Shown here: piece by piece, positions 62,267 to 64,000 of the stretch | Numbering within the stretch: the stretch's first letter is position 1 | Layout: each line of letters begins with the position of its first letter | Assembly (NCBI RefSeq): GCF_003952465.1 | Contig: NZ_CP034448.1 | Coordinates: forward strand, 6,301,001-6,365,000 | DNA from: Mesorhizobium sp. M1B.F.Ca.ET.045.04.1.1 | GTDB lineage: Bacteria; Pseudomonadota; Alphaproteobacteria; Rhizobiales; Rhizobiaceae | DNA length: 64,000 nucleotides | Direction: 5' to 3' | Notes under the pieces: model-generated | Told to the model about the DNA's origin: nothing | What the model saw: the letters and a program-made list of their open reading frames with translations, nothing else | The model's database searches: none | Translations under genes and position numbers: made by a program

Positions 62267-63910
62267 TCAGCCAATTCTCCCGACGAAGCAACCCACAGGC
62301 GGCAGTGCCAGCGCAATCTCTTCGAGAACACCGCCAAGAACGCCGGCGACGTCAACAGCAAGAGCCGCTATCTCGACATCCCTGATCTCCGCCGGCAGCG
62401 TCCAGCTCGCCGGCTCACCGGCGAAGTTGAAGACGCATAACAATTTCTCGCCGTCGCGCTGGCGGATGAAAGCCAGCACATCGCCCTCTGCCTCGAGAAA
62501 ACGGATCGAGCCGGCGATCAACGCCGGGTGGCGCTTTCGCAGGGCCAGGATCGAGCGATAGGCGGCAAGCACCGAACCATCCTCGCCGTTCTGCACGTCA
62601 ACCGCCCGGCCACGATGCGCCTGCGGCACCGGAAGCCAGGGCTTGGCGGTAGAGAAGCCGCCATTTTCGGCGCTTGCTTCCCAGACCATCGGCGTGCGGC
62701 AGCCGTCCCTGCCCTTCACGCCCGGCCAGAAGCGGATGCCCAGCGGATCGCGCAGATCCTCATAGGCGAGTTCGGCTTCCTCGAGCCCAAGTTCCTCGCC
62801 CTGGTAGAGGCAGATCGAGCCGCGCAGAGAGCAAAGCAGCGCGATCGAGAATTTCGCCACCGTGTCCGGATTCTCGCCTGGCCGCGTCCAGCGGCTGACA
62901 TGGCGCGTGACATCGTGGTTGGAGAAGGCCCAGCAGACCCAGCCGTCGGCAACGGCATTCTCGAAAGCCTCGACGCAGCCGCGCACATGGGCGGCCGAGA
63001 ATTGCGGTCCGAGCAGGTCGAAGGTGTAGCACATCTGCAGCTTGTCGCCGCCGGACGTGTAGGCCGCGAGCGTCTGCAGCGAGCGCTCCTCGTCGCCCAC
63101 CTCGCCGACCGCGGCACGGTCCGGGTACTCGTCGAGCAGCGCGCGGAAACGCTTCAGGAAGTCGAGATTCTCAGGCCGCGTCTTGTCGAAGAGATGCTCC
63201 TGGAAGGCGTAGGTGGTGGTGGCGCCATTGGTGCCGGCGACGCTTGAAGCCAGCGGCGGATTGTCGCGCAGCCAGCGGTCGTGGACATAGTAGTTGACCG
63301 TGTCCAGCCGGAAGCCGTCGACGCCGCGCTCCAGCCAGAAGCGCACGGTGTCGAGGACCGCGTCCCGCACTTCCGGAGCATGGAAATTTAGGTCCGGCTG
63401 CGCGGCCAGGAAATTGTGCATGTAGTACTGCCGGCGGGTGGCGTCCCACTCCCAGGCGGGGCCCCCGAACAGCGATTGCCAATTGTTGGGCGCGCTACCG
63501 TCCGGCTTGGCGTCTGCCCAGACATACCAGTCGGCCTTGGCATTGTCGCGGCTGGTGCGGCTTTCGACGAACCATTCGTGCTTGTCGGACGAATGCGAGA
63601 TCACCTGGTCGATGATGAGCTTCAGGCCGAGCCTGTGCGCCTCGGCGACCAGCGCGTCGAAATCCTCCAACGTGCCAAACATCGGATCGACGTCCCGGTA
63701 GTCCGACACGTCATAGCCCATGTCGGCCATCGGCGATTTGAAGAAGGGCGAGAGCCAGACGGCATTGACGCCGAGCGAAGCGACATGGGCGAGACGCGCG
63801 GTGATGCCCTTGAGATCGCCGCTGCCGTCGCCGGTGGTGTCCTGGAAGGAGCGCGGATAGATCTGGTAGATCACGCAGCCGCGCCACCATTCCGAATTGC
63901 CGTCAGCCAT
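62267..63910 (-). CDS. aglA: GH13 alpha-glucosidase
   Basis: A 547-residue cytoplasmic GH13 enzyme (oligo-1,6-glucosidase/AglA subfamily). The conserved regions are visible: VISHSSDKHEWF (region I), the nucleophile Asp in GVDGFRLDTVNYY (II), the acid Glu in AVGEVGDEE (III) and FSNHDVTRH (IV). It hydrolyses alpha-glucosides such as sucrose or trehalose-type sugars. The ATG at 63910 lies one codon after a GTG. The symbol rests on similarity to rhizobial AglA and the absent agl transporter genes would be needed to confirm it. Confidence 0.85.
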   Translation of the reverse strand: MADGNSEWWRGCVIYQIYPRSFQDTTGDGSGDLKGITARLAHVASLGVNAVWLSPFFKSPMADMGYDVSDYRDVDPMFGTLEDFDALVAEAHRLGLKLIIDQVISHSSDKHEWFVESRTSRDNAKADWYVWADAKPDGSAPNNWQSLFGGPAWEWDATRRQYYMHNFLAAQPDLNFHAPEVRDAVLDTVRFWLERGVDGFRLDTVNYYVHDRWLRDNPPLASSVAGTNGATTTYAFQEHLFDKTRPENLDFLKRFRALLDEYPDRAAVGEVGDEERSLQTLAAYTSGGDKLQMCYTFDLLGPQFSAAHVRGCVEAFENAVADGWVCWAFSNHDVTRHVSRWTRPGENPDTVAKFSIALLCSLRGSICLYQGEELGLEEAELAYEDLRDPLGIRFWPGVKGRDGCRTPMVWEASAENGGFSTAKPWLPVPQAHRGRAVDVQNGEDGSVLAAYRSILALRKRHPALIAGSIRFLEAEGDVLAFIRQRDGEKLLCVFNFAGEPASWTLPAEIRDVEIAALAVDVAGVLGGVLEEIALALPPVGCFVGRIG

Positions 63911-64000
63911 CACGAACCCTTTCCGGCGCGGTCGCGCGCCGCTCGATCATGAGATTCACGCTGCGGCCAGGCAGCGGCTGCATAAGGTCGACCGCTTGCG
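63903..64000 (-). CDS. C-terminal end of an upstream gene (partial)
   Basis: The minus-strand frame ending at 63903 overlaps the alpha-glucosidase start by 8 bases and is open to the window edge (31 codons, with MIERRATAPERVRDG at its end). Such an overlap suggests the last codons of an upstream operon gene. The family cannot be told from this length. Confidence 0.4.
   Translation of the reverse strand, partial: QAVDLMQPLPGRSVNLMIERRATAPERVRDG

Overview
The window reads as a high-GC alphaproteobacterial chromosome of the Rhizobiales, most likely Mesorhizobium or a close relative. Gene content and the backbone of the mobile region (RdfS, an FseA-type frameshifted activator, DUF2840, TraF, RlxS and a trb-type secretion system) resemble the ICEMlSym family of Mesorhizobium symbiosis islands. 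No nod, nif or fix genes are present here.

Left chromosomal flank (1-8.56 kb): the 3' end of a PLP-dependent dehydratase, betA and betB (choline to glycine betaine), a fused mannose-1-phosphate guanylyltransferase/AGE-family sugar isomerase, a divergent LysR/NmrA pair and a tRNA-Pro(CGG) gene.

Island (about 8.56-52.74 kb): it starts in the tRNA-Pro 3' end and closes at a degenerate copy of the tRNA end plus its downstream bases (52715-52744). It contains: (i) integrase A with a tRNA-like att remnant; (ii) VapBC; (iii) a cargo block at 12.6-24.7 kb with a methyltransferase, AraC, MFS exporter, an unrecognised 470-residue protein, CapA, an amino-acid ABC importer without an ATPase, and LysR and XRE regulators; (iv) a complete trbBCDEJKLFGI mating-pair operon on the minus strand (24.7-34.3 kb); (v) hipBA behind a duplicated promoter/operator array; (vi) integrase B in inverted orientation beside an exact 35-bp tRNA-Pro copy, with an excisionase-like frame; (vii) a plus-strand transfer and regulation module (39-52.7 kb): ArdC, toprim protein, DUF2493, DUF736, a QseM-like DUF2285 protein, a frameshifted fseA homologue, rdfS, DUF2840, traF, DUF736, a lytic transglycosylase, relaxase, a broken traG and an RHH protein. 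Several small pseudogenes (DUF6471, a serine recombinase, Phd) and the split between the relaxase and trb modules indicate a rearranged, partly decayed or composite element.

Right chromosomal flank (53.4-64 kb): two small hypothetical proteins, an opp-type peptide ABC transporter operon, a TadE/TadG-like pair and a GH13 alpha-glucosidase.

The strongest observations are the conserved +1 frameshift site in fseA, the 27-bp-phased operator array of hipBA, the inverted int/att cassettes that could flip 26 kb, a hairpin-rich oriT candidate in front of the relaxase, and the unrecognised cargo operon.
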